Numbered from the stretch's first letter, positions 28,545 through 39,453 are shown. The stretch is 64,000 nt of DNA from Marinobacter salexigens (GCF_018860765.1 NZ_JAHKPV010000001.1:795594-859593), one strand, 5' to 3'. The notes: a model not told the origin generated them from the sequence alone. Translations and numbers: made by a program.

Positions 28545-29867
28545 ATGGAACGAATAGCTAAGGTCGCTTGGTCTGAGGGTATGCTGCTTCGGCCACAGCA
28601 TTTTCAACAGCAGGATCGTTTCTTGTACCAGACGGCGCGAAGCCGACATGCTCGTACCGCTGTGCACGGATACGGCATTTCAGAACTGGAGATGGATTCT
28701 CAGGCTCTCGCGCTTGGTCAGGTATCACTGGTTAGGGCGGTAGGCATTCTGCCGGACGGCATGCCTTTCGCCTTCGATCAAACCGATGCACTTGTATTAG
28801 AAGTTCCGCCAGATGCCAGAGATGAGCTGGTGTATCTGGTGCTGCCCATGGAAAAGCTATCGGGCACCAATATTGCCGCAGACAGCTCCACCCAGGGAGC
28901 TCGATACCGTTTTGAAGAAAACCGCTTGCTAGACGATTCTGCAGAAGATGGTGAGGAAGAGCTTTTGGGCTTGGCGCACCTTAATCCTCGCCTCAAACTC
29001 GGGCGTGATGATTTGGCGGGGTTTGCGTGTCTTTCTGTTGCCCGCATTGTGGAGGTGGTAAACGAGAAAGAAGTGAAGCTTGATCGGAGCTTTATTCCGC
29101 CGACATTGGATGTGGCAGCTGTTGCCCCTTTGGCGTCATTCCTGCGTGAAATCCTTGGCATGGTTAAGCAAAGGGCCAAGGCGCTAGCGGTACGAATGCA
29201 AAAGGGCGCAGAGCAATCATCAACACTGTTTGATGTGTTGATGCTGCAAACGCTGAATCGTTGGCAACCTATGCTAGAGCACCTGAAAGGCGCACCGCAA
29301 GTGCACCCGGAGCGCTTCTACGAGTTGGCAATTACCTTGACCGGCGAGCTGGCACTCTTTGCACGCGCAGACAAAATGGTGCCGTCCTTACCCCCGTACC
29401 GGCATGAACAATTGACGGAAACCTTTGGCGATTTGGCTGCGTTGCTGAGCCAATCACTGAGTACCGTTCTTGAGCAAACTGCGATTGCTCTGAAGCTGGA
29501 AAATGCTCAGTACGGAATCCGAGTTGCGCCATTGCCTGACGGCAGCCTTCTTGAAACCGCTCAATTTGTACTTGCGGTTAAAGCAGACTTGCCAACGGAA
29601 GATATCCGCCGTCGCTTGCCAGCGCAGATCAAGCTCGGCGCTGTAGAGCATATTCGTGACCTCGTTAACAACCACTTGCCGGGTATACCGGTAAGTGCGC
29701 TGCCCGTGGCGCCAAGACAGATTCCTTACCACGCCGGCTATCACTACTTTTTGCTGGATGGAAAAAGTGAGCGCTGGCAGCACCTCAAGCAGAGCGGCGG
29801 ATTGGCGGTTCACGTGTCCGGTAATTATCCGGGGCTTGAACTCGAACTCTGGGCCGTCCGGCAGTAG
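28545..29867 (+). CDS. tssK: TssK, T6SS baseplate subunit
   Basis: A 440-residue baseplate component that connects the wedge TssEFG to the TssJLM complex. Recognised by the N-terminal VAWSEGMLLRPQHFQQQDRF and the central AALLSQSLSTVLEQ region, and by the C-terminal domain that binds the membrane complex. Ribosome-binding sequence is weak; expression may be coupled to tssJ. Standard length and position between tssJ and tssL. Confidence 0.96.
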   Translation: MERIAKVAWSEGMLLRPQHFQQQDRFLYQTARSRHARTAVHGYGISELEMDSQALALGQVSLVRAVGILPDGMPFAFDQTDALVLEVPPDARDELVYLVLPMEKLSGTNIAADSSTQGARYRFEENRLLDDSAEDGEEELLGLAHLNPRLKLGRDDLAGFACLSVARIVEVVNEKEVKLDRSFIPPTLDVAAVAPLASFLREILGMVKQRAKALAVRMQKGAEQSSTLFDVLMLQTLNRWQPMLEHLKGAPQVHPERFYELAITLTGELALFARADKMVPSLPPYRHEQLTETFGDLAALLSQSLSTVLEQTAIALKLENAQYGIRVAPLPDGSLLETAQFVLAVKADLPTEDIRRRLPAQIKLGAVEHIRDLVNNHLPGIPVSALPVAPRQIPYHAGYHYFLLDGKSERWQHLKQSGGLAVHVSGNYPGLELELWAVRQ

Positions 29868-29896
29868 CCGACATACACTTAAGCAGGGATTGCTAC

Positions 29897-31201
29897 ATGA
29901 ACGACAGCACCGTCCTCAAACCGCGACCAGGCGCCCGACAGGCACCCGGCCCAGCACCACATGCTGCTCCCCGCCCGGCAGACGAAACTGTTATAGCTAC
30001 GCCCGCAAAAAGTGCTTCTGGTTTTAGTCGGTTCAAGTTGCCCCAGACTCGTTTGGGCCCCGTTTGTGATCACGCATCTAAGCTGCTTTCTCTGGCTGTT
30101 CGGTTGCCAACCGCAGAATTGGTTGATGATGTTGCAGAGCTTCGCAGGCGTTGTGTAGAGCTGGTTCGTGAGTACCAGACCAGTCTTCAAGCGGACGGCC
30201 TCACCGCGGAAACCGTCGAAACAGCGTCGTATTGTGTGTGTGCACTTATTGATGAAATCGTGCTCAACAGCAGTTGGGGCGAAAACGGGCACTGGGCAGC
30301 GCATTCACTGCTGTCAGAGTTTCACTCTCAAACTTGGTCCGGCGCCTATTTCTTTGATCTGGTTGCGGCCGCAAGGCGCACGGCAAATACAGATGTTCTG
30401 ATGCTTCAGTACCTTTGCTTGTCGCTGGGCTTTAAAGGCAAATATCGCGTTGAGTCACGTGGGCAAGAGGAGCTGGATACGCTCAGAGATTGCCTGTATC
30501 ACGAAATATGTTCTGCCCGTGGTTCCTTAGGCACTCCATTCGAGAAAGCCTGGGAGCAGAAAGTCCTCACCGGTCCCGGCGTGACGCTAGGCGTGCCTGT
30601 ATGGGTCGGCGCCGCAGTCGCTGCGATGATACTGCTGGTTTTTTATATGGCCTTTTCGCAGCGACTCGATTCTATCGCAGAGCCGGTATTGGCGAATATG
30701 GCAACGCTGGCGGTCCCGGAAGTAAGAGTGCCCACGGGTCAGGTAGGGCCGGGACAGGGTGACTACCTCAGACGAGTGCTCCAGACCGAAATCGACAGGG
30801 AGCTGGTCACGCTCAACGACAGCGATGGCGGCAAGATTACGCTGAGTATCGGGAATGAATCGCTGTTTGAATCTGGTGCAGCTGTTCTGCGAGAAGATGT
30901 GCTGCCACTAATGAATAAGATTGCCCGTGCGCTGGAATCGACAGAGGGAACCGTCATGGTAACCGGACACACCGATAACCAGCCCATCGCAACAAGCCAA
31001 TACCCCTCTAACTGGCACCTGTCACTCGCCAGAGCGACAGCGGTTTCTGACGAGCTTGCAGGCTCGGCAAACCTGCAAGGCAGATTGTGGCCTGAGGGCC
31101 GTGGTGATACGGAACCCCGTTTTGACAATGCTACCTCTGAGGATCGTGCCCGCAATCGGCGCGTTGAAATCAGCTTGGTTCCTGAAGCCCTGAATGATTG
31201 A
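29897..31201 (+). CDS. tssL: TssL with a C-terminal OmpA-like peptidoglycan-binding domain
   Basis: A 434-residue inner-membrane protein. The cytoplasmic DotU/TssL part covers about residues 40-225, with YCVCALIDEIVLNSSWG as a signature. A transmembrane helix lies at about 232-252. The periplasmic OmpA-like domain (about 310-430) contains VTGHTDNQPI, LSLARATAV and RARNRRVEISL, which bind diaminopimelate-containing peptidoglycan. This extended form does not need a separate anchor such as TagL. The first 40 residues are Pro/Ala-rich. AGCAGGGAT precedes the ATG. Confidence 0.95.
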   Translation: MNDSTVLKPRPGARQAPGPAPHAAPRPADETVIATPAKSASGFSRFKLPQTRLGPVCDHASKLLSLAVRLPTAELVDDVAELRRRCVELVREYQTSLQADGLTAETVETASYCVCALIDEIVLNSSWGENGHWAAHSLLSEFHSQTWSGAYFFDLVAAARRTANTDVLMLQYLCLSLGFKGKYRVESRGQEELDTLRDCLYHEICSARGSLGTPFEKAWEQKVLTGPGVTLGVPVWVGAAVAAMILLVFYMAFSQRLDSIAEPVLANMATLAVPEVRVPTGQVGPGQGDYLRRVLQTEIDRELVTLNDSDGGKITLSIGNESLFESGAAVLREDVLPLMNKIARALESTEGTVMVTGHTDNQPIATSQYPSNWHLSLARATAVSDELAGSANLQGRLWPEGRGDTEPRFDNATSEDRARNRRVEISLVPEALND

Positions 31202-31218
31202 TTACGTGAGGTAACCCC

Positions 31219-34200
31219 ATGGCATGGATTCGCCGAATTTGGTCTCGGATAACCACAAGAACAATCTTTATTGTTCTTGGGTTTGTCGCACTTACGGTAT
31301 TGATATGGTTTGGTGGCCCGCTGCTGGCGATCGCGGACTGGAAGCCATTTGCAAGTAAGTTAGCTCGAATTAGCTTTCTATTGACGCTCGTTGTTCTTTA
31401 CCTCGGTGTTCAGTTGTGGCGCTCTCGACGTGAGCGTCGTGACAACGAACGCGTTGTTGAAGAAATGATGGCTACCGATCAGGGTGATGAGCTACTTCAG
31501 GAGGAGCTGGAAACTCAGCGCAATAACATGCGCAAGGCCCTTGCGCTTGTACGCAAATGGAAGTCTGGGCGCTTTAGTTCCGTCTATCAGTTGCCCTGGT
31601 ACATGATTGTAGGCGCGCCTGGATCTGGCAAATCCACTGCACTGCTCAACTCGGGCTTGGAGTTTCCGCTCAAAAGTGAAATGGGGTTGGATTCGGTTAA
31701 AGGTGTTGGTGGTACCCGTTATTGCGATTGGTGGTTCACTAACCGTGCCGTGATCATTGATACAGCTGGCCGCTATACCACTCAGGAGTCCGGTGATAAA
31801 CGGGACTCAAAAGGCTGGAATGCATTTCTAGGGCTACTGAAGAAGTATCGGCCCCGCCAACCAATCAATGGGGTGATTGTTGCTGTTAGTGTTGCCGATA
31901 TGCTGGAACAGACGCCTACGGAACAGGCCATTCATGCAAGGGCGATAAAACAAAGAGTTCAGGAGCTGCGGAATCGTCTGGGCGTTGTTTTCCCGGTCTA
32001 CGTGATGCTTACCAAGTTTGATCTTTTGGAAGGTTTTGTAGATACCTTCGGGATGCTCTCTGATCAGGAAAGAGAGGATGTTCTTGGTGTCACCTTTGAT
32101 TTGGGAGCGGTGACCGATCCTGAGAAGTTGCCAACGGCCTTCGAACACGAATTTGATCAACTGCTGAATCGCCTTAGCGGGTTTTTACTGCACAGGCTGA
32201 AGCAAGAGCGGGCGCCTGACACTCGCAGTCGAATTTACGAGTTCCCCAAGCAAGTAGCGCTGCTCAGAACACCTTTGTGGAATCTGGTCAAAGATGTGTT
32301 TTTCCCCTCGGCTTACGAAGAGGTGCCGTTATTGAGGGGCGTTTACATGGTTTCCTCGGAACAGGGCCAGTCCGGTTTCGATAAAGTGTCTGGCATTGTC
32401 GATCAACAGTTCCGGCTCAAGTCATCGAAGGTGGGGAAAAATCACAGCGCTCAACCTAGTGGGGGCTATTTCCAACGGAAACTGTTCGATCAGGTGATCT
32501 TCTCTGAGCATGGGCTTGCGGTGACTGATAGCGGCAAAGCTCGGCAGCGAATGTTTGTTCGCCGCATCGCCTTTGCAGCAATGGCTGTTCTGACGGTTGG
32601 GCTTGCCGCAACTTGGTATGTTGACTATGCCCGGTCGAGGGACGCCATTGCAGGTTTTGCGGAGCGAACCGGCGGGTTAGCGAATACGCTAAATACGGTT
32701 CCAGACAATGCCCAGTGGTTGATGCTCGAAACCGTACTTAATGAATCGGCTGCCCTCTCAGGTGGTAACGAAATTCCAGAGACCCATGGTCTATCGTCTC
32801 TTGGCCATTTTCAGATTCAAGCGCTGTATCAGGGTGCCACAGGTGTTTACGGTCGGGTTCTTCAATACCGACTTGCCCAGACGCTGAAGGATGCCTTGGA
32901 AGAAGATATACAGTTGCATCTGGATAACCCTGAGTATTTGTATGAGGCGCTGAAAAGCTACCTGATGCTCGGAGATCGTAGCCGCTTCAATCGTGATCAA
33001 GTTTCGTTGTGGTTAGCCTATTTGATGGGAAACCATTTGCCCGGAGAGATTAACCGCCCTCATCGAGAAGCGGTGCTGGAGCACTTTGAAGCTTATTTGG
33101 ATCTTGAACAGCCTCTGCGCGTATCACAGGGTCTTGTGGAGGTCGCGCGGAATGAACTGACCTCCGTGCCGCTTTCGGAACGGGCATATCAGCGTATTCG
33201 ATTGGATGCTCAGGCAGCAGGTCTTCCTGAATTCCGGTTGCCAATGGTGTTGGGCACAGTTGCTGCAGAGGTTTTTGAGCGGCGCTCGGGTGAAAGCTTA
33301 CATACGGGTATTCCGGCGCTATATACCAAGGCAGGATACCGCGGCGTTTTTGAGCCGGAGCGGGATCAGATTGTCAGCCATCTACTCGAAGATTCCTGGG
33401 TATATGGAGATGATTCAGCTGCCTACCGCAACCTAGACGAGGACAGAATTAAGGCGCTCGTTGAGGATCATTACTTCAGGGATTACATCCATGCATGGGA
33501 TTCCCTGATGTCTGATCTTAAGATTCGTTCGTTCAGCAGTCCTGAGCAGGGTCGCTATTTGACGGGTTTGCTCAGTGGTCCGGATGCGCCGTTGAATCGA
33601 TTAGTGTCTGCCGTCAACTACAACACACAGCTGGCCGCCACAGAGACGGAAGGTGCATCAGCCGCAGATGCTGCAAAGGGTCAGGCCATGCGTGAGGCTG
33701 GTCGAAAAAGCCGTGCGCTTGATCGGCTGAATCGAATTCTTCCCCTCACAGGTAAAGAGCAGCCCCAGACCACTCTGGTGGACGACACCTTTAAGGTTTT
33801 GCATAGCATCAAGGAAGAAACCTTCCAAACGCTACAAAGCAAAACCCGCACAATGTCCCAGTATTTTTCCGAACAGTCGGATGGCGCTAATAGGTTTCAG
33901 ACGGTTTCTCGTGCTGACTTTAACTCCGCTGTGACTGGTTTCTACGCCACCGTCGGCAACACTCAGTCCACGCATCTTAAATCGATTGTCTCGGACTTTG
34001 CGCGCGAATCCAGAGGCTTGGTGCGAAGCTCTGCAACTCAAAAGATCAATGGTCTTTGGCGCAATCAGGTGTATCGAGAGTTTAAATCGGCCATCGCCGG
34101 GCTCTATCCTCTGGCACCGAATGCATCAGATGAGGTGAGTTTGGCGGACTTCAGCCAGTTCTTTGGCCACGGCGGCACTATCGACGAATTCTTTGATAAA

Positions 34201-34725
34201 TACCTCGCTGATCATGTGGACACTTCGTCAGATCCTTGGCGGTTATCAACAGACCTCAACATCCGTAGAGACAGTCTGCGTTTTTTCCAGAGGGCGAACC
34301 GAATCCGCAACGCGTTCTTTGAGGATGGAACTAAAAATTTGAAAGTGCCCTATGCCGTTCAGCCGGTTTACTTGGACAGTCGCGTAACCCAGTTCTCGAT
34401 TGAGGCGGGCGGGGATCAAATGCTTTACCGCCATGGTCCAGCCAGAAAACATCACTTTGAGTGGCCGGGCACCGGTGGCGATGTGCGCATTGCAGTAAAT
34501 CCTGGATCGACATCTGACGCGGTTGTTCAGCGGAAGTTTCAAGGTGAATGGGGCCTTTTCCGGCTACTCGCTGCTTACGGCGGAGTTGGGGGTGAAGGCC
34601 GGGATCTTACGTTGGAAATCATGCTCAGTGACTATTTGGCTCGATTGAGAATTGAGCCAGCCTCGGTTAGGCATCCCTTCGCCGACGGGCTGATTGAAAA
34701 CTTTACTTTGCCGGCACGTCTGTAG
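31219..34725 (+). CDS. tssM: TssM, inner-membrane IcmF-family core of the T6SS
   Basis: A 1168-residue protein that with TssJ and TssL spans the envelope. Two N-terminal helices (about residues 14-37 and 49-67) are followed by a cytoplasmic NTPase-like domain with an intact Walker A GAPGSGKST (near 133) and IDTAGRY Walker B. A third helix near 450 (IAFAAMAVLTVGLAATWYV) leads to the large periplasmic helical region and the C-terminal beta domain that contacts TssJ. The intact Walker motif is noteworthy because it is degenerate in some systems. Length is normal. Confidence 0.95.
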   Translation: MAWIRRIWSRITTRTIFIVLGFVALTVLIWFGGPLLAIADWKPFASKLARISFLLTLVVLYLGVQLWRSRRERRDNERVVEEMMATDQGDELLQEELETQRNNMRKALALVRKWKSGRFSSVYQLPWYMIVGAPGSGKSTALLNSGLEFPLKSEMGLDSVKGVGGTRYCDWWFTNRAVIIDTAGRYTTQESGDKRDSKGWNAFLGLLKKYRPRQPINGVIVAVSVADMLEQTPTEQAIHARAIKQRVQELRNRLGVVFPVYVMLTKFDLLEGFVDTFGMLSDQEREDVLGVTFDLGAVTDPEKLPTAFEHEFDQLLNRLSGFLLHRLKQERAPDTRSRIYEFPKQVALLRTPLWNLVKDVFFPSAYEEVPLLRGVYMVSSEQGQSGFDKVSGIVDQQFRLKSSKVGKNHSAQPSGGYFQRKLFDQVIFSEHGLAVTDSGKARQRMFVRRIAFAAMAVLTVGLAATWYVDYARSRDAIAGFAERTGGLANTLNTVPDNAQWLMLETVLNESAALSGGNEIPETHGLSSLGHFQIQALYQGATGVYGRVLQYRLAQTLKDALEEDIQLHLDNPEYLYEALKSYLMLGDRSRFNRDQVSLWLAYLMGNHLPGEINRPHREAVLEHFEAYLDLEQPLRVSQGLVEVARNELTSVPLSERAYQRIRLDAQAAGLPEFRLPMVLGTVAAEVFERRSGESLHTGIPALYTKAGYRGVFEPERDQIVSHLLEDSWVYGDDSAAYRNLDEDRIKALVEDHYFRDYIHAWDSLMSDLKIRSFSSPEQGRYLTGLLSGPDAPLNRLVSAVNYNTQLAATETEGASAADAAKGQAMREAGRKSRALDRLNRILPLTGKEQPQTTLVDDTFKVLHSIKEETFQTLQSKTRTMSQYFSEQSDGANRFQTVSRADFNSAVTGFYATVGNTQSTHLKSIVSDFARESRGLVRSSATQKINGLWRNQVYREFKSAIAGLYPLAPNASDEVSLADFSQFFGHGGTIDEFFDKYLADHVDTSSDPWRLSTDLNIRRDSLRFFQRANRIRNAFFEDGTKNLKVPYAVQPVYLDSRVTQFSIEAGGDQMLYRHGPARKHHFEWPGTGGDVRIAVNPGSTSDAVVQRKFQGEWGLFRLLAAYGGVGGEGRDLTLEIMLSDYLARLRIEPASVRHPFADGLIENFTLPARL

Positions 34726-34741
34726 GTCAGGGAGCGAGAGC

Positions 34742-35419
34742 ATGTGGGGATATATGGGCAAGGTGCCGGCGCGAGGAGATTTCATCACGGTGGATGTACG
34801 CCCGGATGTAAGAGATCTCTTCTTCGAGTGGTGCCAGACCTCGCTTGCTGTAAGCAGAGATCAACTGGAAGGGCAATGGATGGATGCCTACCTCACATCA
34901 CCGATCTGGCATTTTTGCTCTGCGCCCGGAGGCATGCTTGATTCCGGCTTGTTGGGGACGGTTATTCCGTCGGTTGATCGCGTGGGTCGCCACTTTCCCT
35001 TTTTGGTGGTTCGCGAGTTTGCGGGCCAGATGCTTGATGGTTGGCGCCAGCCGGAATGGGCATCGTCTATGGAGAACTGCATTCTCGATGTTTTGGAGGA
35101 TGGCTGGCATGAAGAAGTTTGGCGGCAACAACTGTCTGCCATTGAGCCTCCAGAGCCCACAAACGCACGAATGCAGTGGCCAGCGGGGGCGGGTAATTTG
35201 GTATTCGCCTCATCCGGTAGCGAAACGGATTGGCTAGAGGCCATGTTGCGAAAAGATCGAAGAACAACCATCTGGTGGACTCAGGGTTCAGCCTTTGTAG
35301 AGCCAGTAACATTGCTTACCGATGGCCTACCAAAGATTGGCCAGTTTGCTTCGATGATGGTCGGTCAATGGCACAACCATGGCTGGCTGGAAGCTGAATT
35401 TATAGGGCAGGGTGCCTGA
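34742..35419 (+). CDS. tagF: TagF, T6SS post-translational repressor
   Basis: A 225-residue protein of the TagF/ImpM family. The N-terminal MWGYMGKVPARGDFITV and the central LLGTVIPSVDRVGRHFPFLV are the family hallmarks. In Pseudomonas and Agrobacterium, TagF dampens T6SS assembly and acts with the FHA protein (known). Start 34742 is preferred over the frame start at 34694, which would run into tssM; GGGAG precedes it. It overlaps pppA by about 8 bp. Confidence 0.93.
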   Translation: MWGYMGKVPARGDFITVDVRPDVRDLFFEWCQTSLAVSRDQLEGQWMDAYLTSPIWHFCSAPGGMLDSGLLGTVIPSVDRVGRHFPFLVVREFAGQMLDGWRQPEWASSMENCILDVLEDGWHEEVWRQQLSAIEPPEPTNARMQWPAGAGNLVFASSGSETDWLEAMLRKDRRTTIWWTQGSAFVEPVTLLTDGLPKIGQFASMMVGQWHNHGWLEAEFIGQGA

Positions 35420-36206
35420 GATGCGTTATTCCTCGGCTCAGTTCACACATACCGGCGCCGTTCGGGATCATAACGAAGATGCTTATCTGTCGTTTCCCGA
35501 GGATGGGCTTTGGGTTGTCGCGGATGGTATGGGTGGGCATCAGGCGGGTGAAGTAGCCAGTCAGTTGATATGCGATACCGTCAGTTTAGAGCGCCAGCGA
35601 AGCGGCAGTTCCATGAGCGCGAGTGATTTGGAAAAGGCGATATATCTCGCCAATCAACGTATACGAAAATATGGCGATGAGCAGTTACCCGGTGCCACTT
35701 TGGGCTCAACGATGGTGGCACTAAAGATCACCGATGACCGATATAAAATTCTCTGGATTGGCGACAGCCGGGCTTACCTGCTGAGGGAGAGCAAGCTACA
35801 GCGGTTGTCAAAAGATCATAGCCAAGTCGCAGACCTTGTAGAGCAAGGGGTTCTCTCAGAAGAGGAGGCCGAGTCTCATCCACTCGCTAACGTGATCACA
35901 CGTGCGTTGGGTGTAGAGGCAGAGCCTTTGATTGACAGCGTAGAAGGCAAAGTGATGCCCGGAGATCGTTTTCTTTTATGCACGGATGGTATTAGCCGCG
36001 AGTTTGAGCGCGAGGAATTGGAGCAGTTTCTTATGGAAGAGCCTATTGAGGATATCAATCAGGCCCTCCGCCATGCGGCTTTGGTGAAGGAGTGTCGGGA
36101 CAATATCACCTCAATCATTGTACAGGTTGAACCCCCTGTTGAGTTGGCCGGTTTGGCAGACAGCGCCCGAGATTCGACACTTCCGCTGGGCCAATGGAAT
36201 CTTTAA
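35412..36206 (+). CDS. pppA: PppA, PP2C-type Ser/Thr phosphatase of the T6SS
   Basis: A 264-residue PP2C phosphatase that reverses PpkA phosphorylation of the FHA protein. Metal-binding motifs are seen: RDHNEDAYL, VVADGMGGHQAGEVAS, WIGDSRAYLLR, LCTDGISREFE and ECRDNITSIIV. The start is a GTG at 35412, or an ATG at 35421 with AGGGTG upstream; either gives the same domain. It overlaps the end of tagF, showing tight coupling. Together with ppkA and tagH it forms a complete threonine phosphorylation switch. Confidence 0.95.
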   Translation: MPEMRYSSAQFTHTGAVRDHNEDAYLSFPEDGLWVVADGMGGHQAGEVASQLICDTVSLERQRSGSSMSASDLEKAIYLANQRIRKYGDEQLPGATLGSTMVALKITDDRYKILWIGDSRAYLLRESKLQRLSKDHSQVADLVEQGVLSEEEAESHPLANVITRALGVEAEPLIDSVEGKVMPGDRFLLCTDGISREFEREELEQFLMEEPIEDINQALRHAALVKECRDNITSIIVQVEPPVELAGLADSARDSTLPLGQWNL

Positions 36207-36221
36207 CAGGTGGAGAAGCCA

Positions 36222-37367
36222 ATGACACATGAAGCCAATCGACTGTTTCCGCTCGAGACTCTGCTGGCGGACATATCGCCGGAATTACCCTGTGGGGATG
36301 ACACTCGGGAGGATAGCTCGCCGGTTTCTCCTTATTTTACGCTTAAGGATCTTAGGAATCAGGCCAGAGCGATAGAGCGCCAAGTGCTTATCGGTGAGGA
36401 ACCACCGCAAACGCCTCAGTGGCGCCAGCTTCTTGATGAGATTCCGGCCGTATTGGAAAACCGATCTAAGGATCTTGAGTATGTTGCCTGGCTGATTGAG
36501 GCCCTATGCAGGGAAAAAGGATTTGAAGGCCTAGCGGAAGGTTTTGAGCTTGCCCGTGAGCTGATCGATCTGCATTGGGAGAACCTCTATCCGCAACCTG
36601 ACGAAGAAGGCCTAGATACTCGGATAGCGCCGTTGGTTGGCCTGAATGGAACGGATGGCGAAGGCACCCTTATTAAGCCAATCATTTCGGTGCCCTTGTT
36701 CTTCGATGGTGATGGGGTTACCTGCTACGCAGCCTGGCACGCTGAGCAGGCTACTGAAGTGGCCCGCCTCGATGAGTCCAAAGCCGAATCAAGAATCCGC
36801 AGCGGTGCTATGTCGCCCGACCTCTTGGCAACCGCTGTGCAAGAAACACCGACCGAGCATTTGGTGCAAACCCGGCATGCGCTAGAACGTGCGCATTCTG
36901 AGTTTCGCGCTCTGTCAGATGCCATGGACCGAGCCATGGGCGGTGACCCTCAGCCGACGACCAATATTTCAAAGGCTCTTGATCGCTGTTTGATCATGCT
37001 TAATCACAATGCCGGTGAACGTATTGATCGGTACTTGGAAGCGCAACAGCAGGAGCTGCATGTCAGTGCGGATCCAGATACACCAAATGAGGATGGCTCA
37101 CCGAATACGACCGCGAAGCCTGCCGGTATAGACACGGTTAGAGTTGCTATTGAGAGCCGGAAAGAGGCACTGGAGCAGTTACGTAGACTGTCAGATTTTT
37201 TTCTCAAGACGGAACCTCACTCGCCGGTTTCTTACGCGATTTTACGGGCAGTTCGATGGAGCGAGCTGTCATTGCCTGAACTTATGGACGAACTGATATC
37301 CGACAGTGGAGCCCGGGACGGGTTCTTTAAATTAACCGGTGTGCCTGCCCCCGAGCAGCAGGAATGA
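36222..37367 (+). CDS. tssA: TssA, T6SS baseplate and sheath-assembly cap
   Basis: A 381-residue TssA/ImpA protein that coordinates tube and sheath polymerisation. The N-terminal ImpA domain reads LETLLADISPELPCGDDTRE, followed by conserved PPQTPQWRQLLD and WLIEALCREKGFEGLAEGFEL. The C-terminal variable part is helical and Gln/Glu-rich. The ATG at 36222 is chosen because AGGTGGAG sits six bases upstream; a GTG at 36210 is also in frame. It lies 42 bp before tssB. Confidence 0.93.
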   Translation: MTHEANRLFPLETLLADISPELPCGDDTREDSSPVSPYFTLKDLRNQARAIERQVLIGEEPPQTPQWRQLLDEIPAVLENRSKDLEYVAWLIEALCREKGFEGLAEGFELARELIDLHWENLYPQPDEEGLDTRIAPLVGLNGTDGEGTLIKPIISVPLFFDGDGVTCYAAWHAEQATEVARLDESKAESRIRSGAMSPDLLATAVQETPTEHLVQTRHALERAHSEFRALSDAMDRAMGGDPQPTTNISKALDRCLIMLNHNAGERIDRYLEAQQQELHVSADPDTPNEDGSPNTTAKPAGIDTVRVAIESRKEALEQLRRLSDFFLKTEPHSPVSYAILRAVRWSELSLPELMDELISDSGARDGFFKLTGVPAPEQQE

Positions 37368-37409
37368 CCACTGGCAAACCAACAGTGAAGCTCAAAAGGA
37401 GACAGCAAT

Positions 37410-37919
37410 ATGGAAAGCATCCACAACAAATTGTCCCGGGTTCGCAAGCCCCGGGTACACATAACTTACGATGTGGAAACAGAGGGAGCCCTGGTAAAAA
37501 AAGAGCTGCCCTTTGTAGTTGGCGTCATGGGGGATTTTTCTGGCAACAATAATGCCGACGTTAAACCATTAAAAGATCGTCGCTTTATTCAGATTGATCG
37601 TGACAACTTTGATGAAGTTATGCGTCGAATGAGCCCGAGCCTGCGGCTTAAAGTTGACAACAAGTTGTCAAATGACGGATCCCAGATCTCTGTGGAATTG
37701 GGCTTCAATTCGATGGAAGATTTTCAGCCTGCAGCGATTGTAAATCAGGTCGAGCCTTTGCGGCACCTGATGGAAACCCGCAACAAGCTACGTGATTTGT
37801 TAACCAAGGTCGATCGTTCAGAAGAGCTTGAGGAACTGTTGGAGCGAGTGCTTAACAACGCAGACGATCTTCAGGCACTGAGCTCAGATCTGAGCAGCAC
37901 AGAGGAGGACAAGGGATGA
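37410..37919 (+). CDS. tssB: TssB (VipA), T6SS sheath small subunit
   Basis: A 169-residue small sheath protein that pairs with TssC to build the contractile sheath. Signature stretches are [31 protein letters not shown] and [19 protein letters not shown] (described in parts: residues about 16-47 and 94-112). The strong AGGAGA site precedes the ATG. It overlaps tssC by 4 bp, ensuring balanced synthesis. Only one tssB is present although two tssC genes follow. Confidence 0.96.
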   Translation: MESIHNKLSRVRKPRVHITYDVETEGALVKKELPFVVGVMGDFSGNNNADVKPLKDRRFIQIDRDNFDEVMRRMSPSLRLKVDNKLSNDGSQISVELGFNSMEDFQPAAIVNQVEPLRHLMETRNKLRDLLTKVDRSEELEELLERVLNNADDLQALSSDLSSTEEDKG

Positions 37920-39412
37920 GTCTTGAAACACGCACCGAAGACGCGGTACTAGAGCATGAGGCAGGGTCGGTCAGCTTGCTGGAGCAAGCCATTGGCGCCA
38001 CAAAGCAAACTGAAAGCAGTCGCGCCGAGGAGCTAATTCGAACGCTGACTGAAGAGGCCATGAAAGGCACGGTGACCTGGAACAAAAATCTGGCCATCAC
38101 ATTCAATCAGGCTATTTCGCGTCTCGACCAGATGATCTCTGGCCAGCTTGCTGAAATTCTGCATCAGGAAGAATTCCAAAAGCTGGAAGGTTCATGGCGT
38201 GGTATGCACCATTTGGTGATGAACTCTGAAACCAGTGCTATGTTGAAGATCCGTGTTCTTAACCTGAGCAAGCAGGATTTGCACAAGGATTTGTCGAAGG
38301 CGGTTGAGTTCGATCAGAGCCAGATTTTCAAGAAGATTTACGAGTCTGAGTTTGGCACGCCAGGTGGTGAGCCTTACGGCATGATGATTGGCGATTACGA
38401 ATTTAATAGCCATCCGAATGACATTGAGACCTTGAGCTTGATGTCGAACGTAGCAGCAGCGGGCTTCTGCCCATTTGTGTCCGCTGGGTCTTCTGGCATG
38501 TTTGGCTTTGATGACTGGACCGAGCTCTCCAAACCGCGTGACCTTGAAAAAGTATTCGAATCGCTTGAGTACACCAAGTGGCGCTCATTCCGTGACAGTG
38601 AAGACTCCCGCTTTGTAACCCTCACGATGCCTCGGGTTCTTGCGCGTCTGCCTTATGGCAAGGCGACCAAGCCGGTCGAAGAGTTTGGATTTGAAGAGCT
38701 GGAACTGGATGCCGAAACCGGCATGGCTGTGACGCCAGACCACGATGACTACTGCTGGATGAACGCTTCTTACGTACTTGGCAGCCGCATGACGAATGCG
38801 TTTTCCAAATACGGCTTCTGCACGGCGATTCGTGGTGCTGAAGGTGGCGGTAAAGTAGAAGGCCTGCCAGCCCATATCTTCCGCAGCGATGATGGCGACC
38901 CCGACCTCAAGTGTCCAACCGAAATCGGCATCACCGATCGGCGTGAGGCTGAGCTGAGCAAACTGGGCTTCTTGCCGCTGTGTCACTACAAGAACACGGA
39001 CTATGCGGTTTTCTTTGGCGCTCAAAGCTGTCAGAAGCCAAAGATCTACGATAATCCGGATGCAACTGCAAACGCCGCAATATCCGCGCGTCTGCCTTAC
39101 ATGATGGCAACTTCGCGTTTCGCCCACTACCTGAAAGTGATGGCGCGCGACAAGATCGGCTCGTTCATGGAAGCGGATGACGTTGAAAACTGGTTGAACC
39201 GCTGGATTATGGGCTACGTCAATGCGTCTGAGGGCGGTGGTCAGGAAATCCGTGCAAAATTCCCCTTGGCAGATGCAAAGGTTCAGGTGCGTGAGATTCC
39301 GGGTAGCCCGGGTTCATACAACGCTATTGCCTGGCTGCGCCCATGGTTGCAGATGGAAGAGTTGACTACGTCTTTGCGCCTCGTCGCCAAGATTCCGGAA
39401 ATCGGTAACTGA
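37916..39412 (+). CDS. tssC: TssC (VipB), T6SS sheath large subunit
   Basis: A 498-residue large sheath protein. Conserved stretches include [12 protein letters not shown], the [19 protein letters not shown] loop, [11 protein letters not shown], and the C-terminal [15 protein letters not shown] and SLRLVAKIP. These are the standard sequences for the contractile sheath that ClpV disassembles. It overlaps tssB (ATGA) and is immediately followed by a divergent paralogue. Of the two TssC proteins this one is closer to the usual sheath subunit. Confidence 0.96.
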   Translation: MSLETRTEDAVLEHEAGSVSLLEQAIGATKQTESSRAEELIRTLTEEAMKGTVTWNKNLAITFNQAISRLDQMISGQLAEILHQEEFQKLEGSWRGMHHLVMNSETSAMLKIRVLNLSKQDLHKDLSKAVEFDQSQIFKKIYESEFGTPGGEPYGMMIGDYEFNSHPNDIETLSLMSNVAAAGFCPFVSAGSSGMFGFDDWTELSKPRDLEKVFESLEYTKWRSFRDSEDSRFVTLTMPRVLARLPYGKATKPVEEFGFEELELDAETGMAVTPDHDDYCWMNASYVLGSRMTNAFSKYGFCTAIRGAEGGGKVEGLPAHIFRSDDGDPDLKCPTEIGITDRREAELSKLGFLPLCHYKNTDYAVFFGAQSCQKPKIYDNPDATANAAISARLPYMMATSRFAHYLKVMARDKIGSFMEADDVENWLNRWIMGYVNASEGGGQEIRAKFPLADAKVQVREIPGSPGSYNAIAWLRPWLQMEELTTSLRLVAKIPEIGN

Positions 39413-39453
39413 TGGAGCCTCCCGGGGGAGCTCCGGGAGTGCTTGGAGTTGGC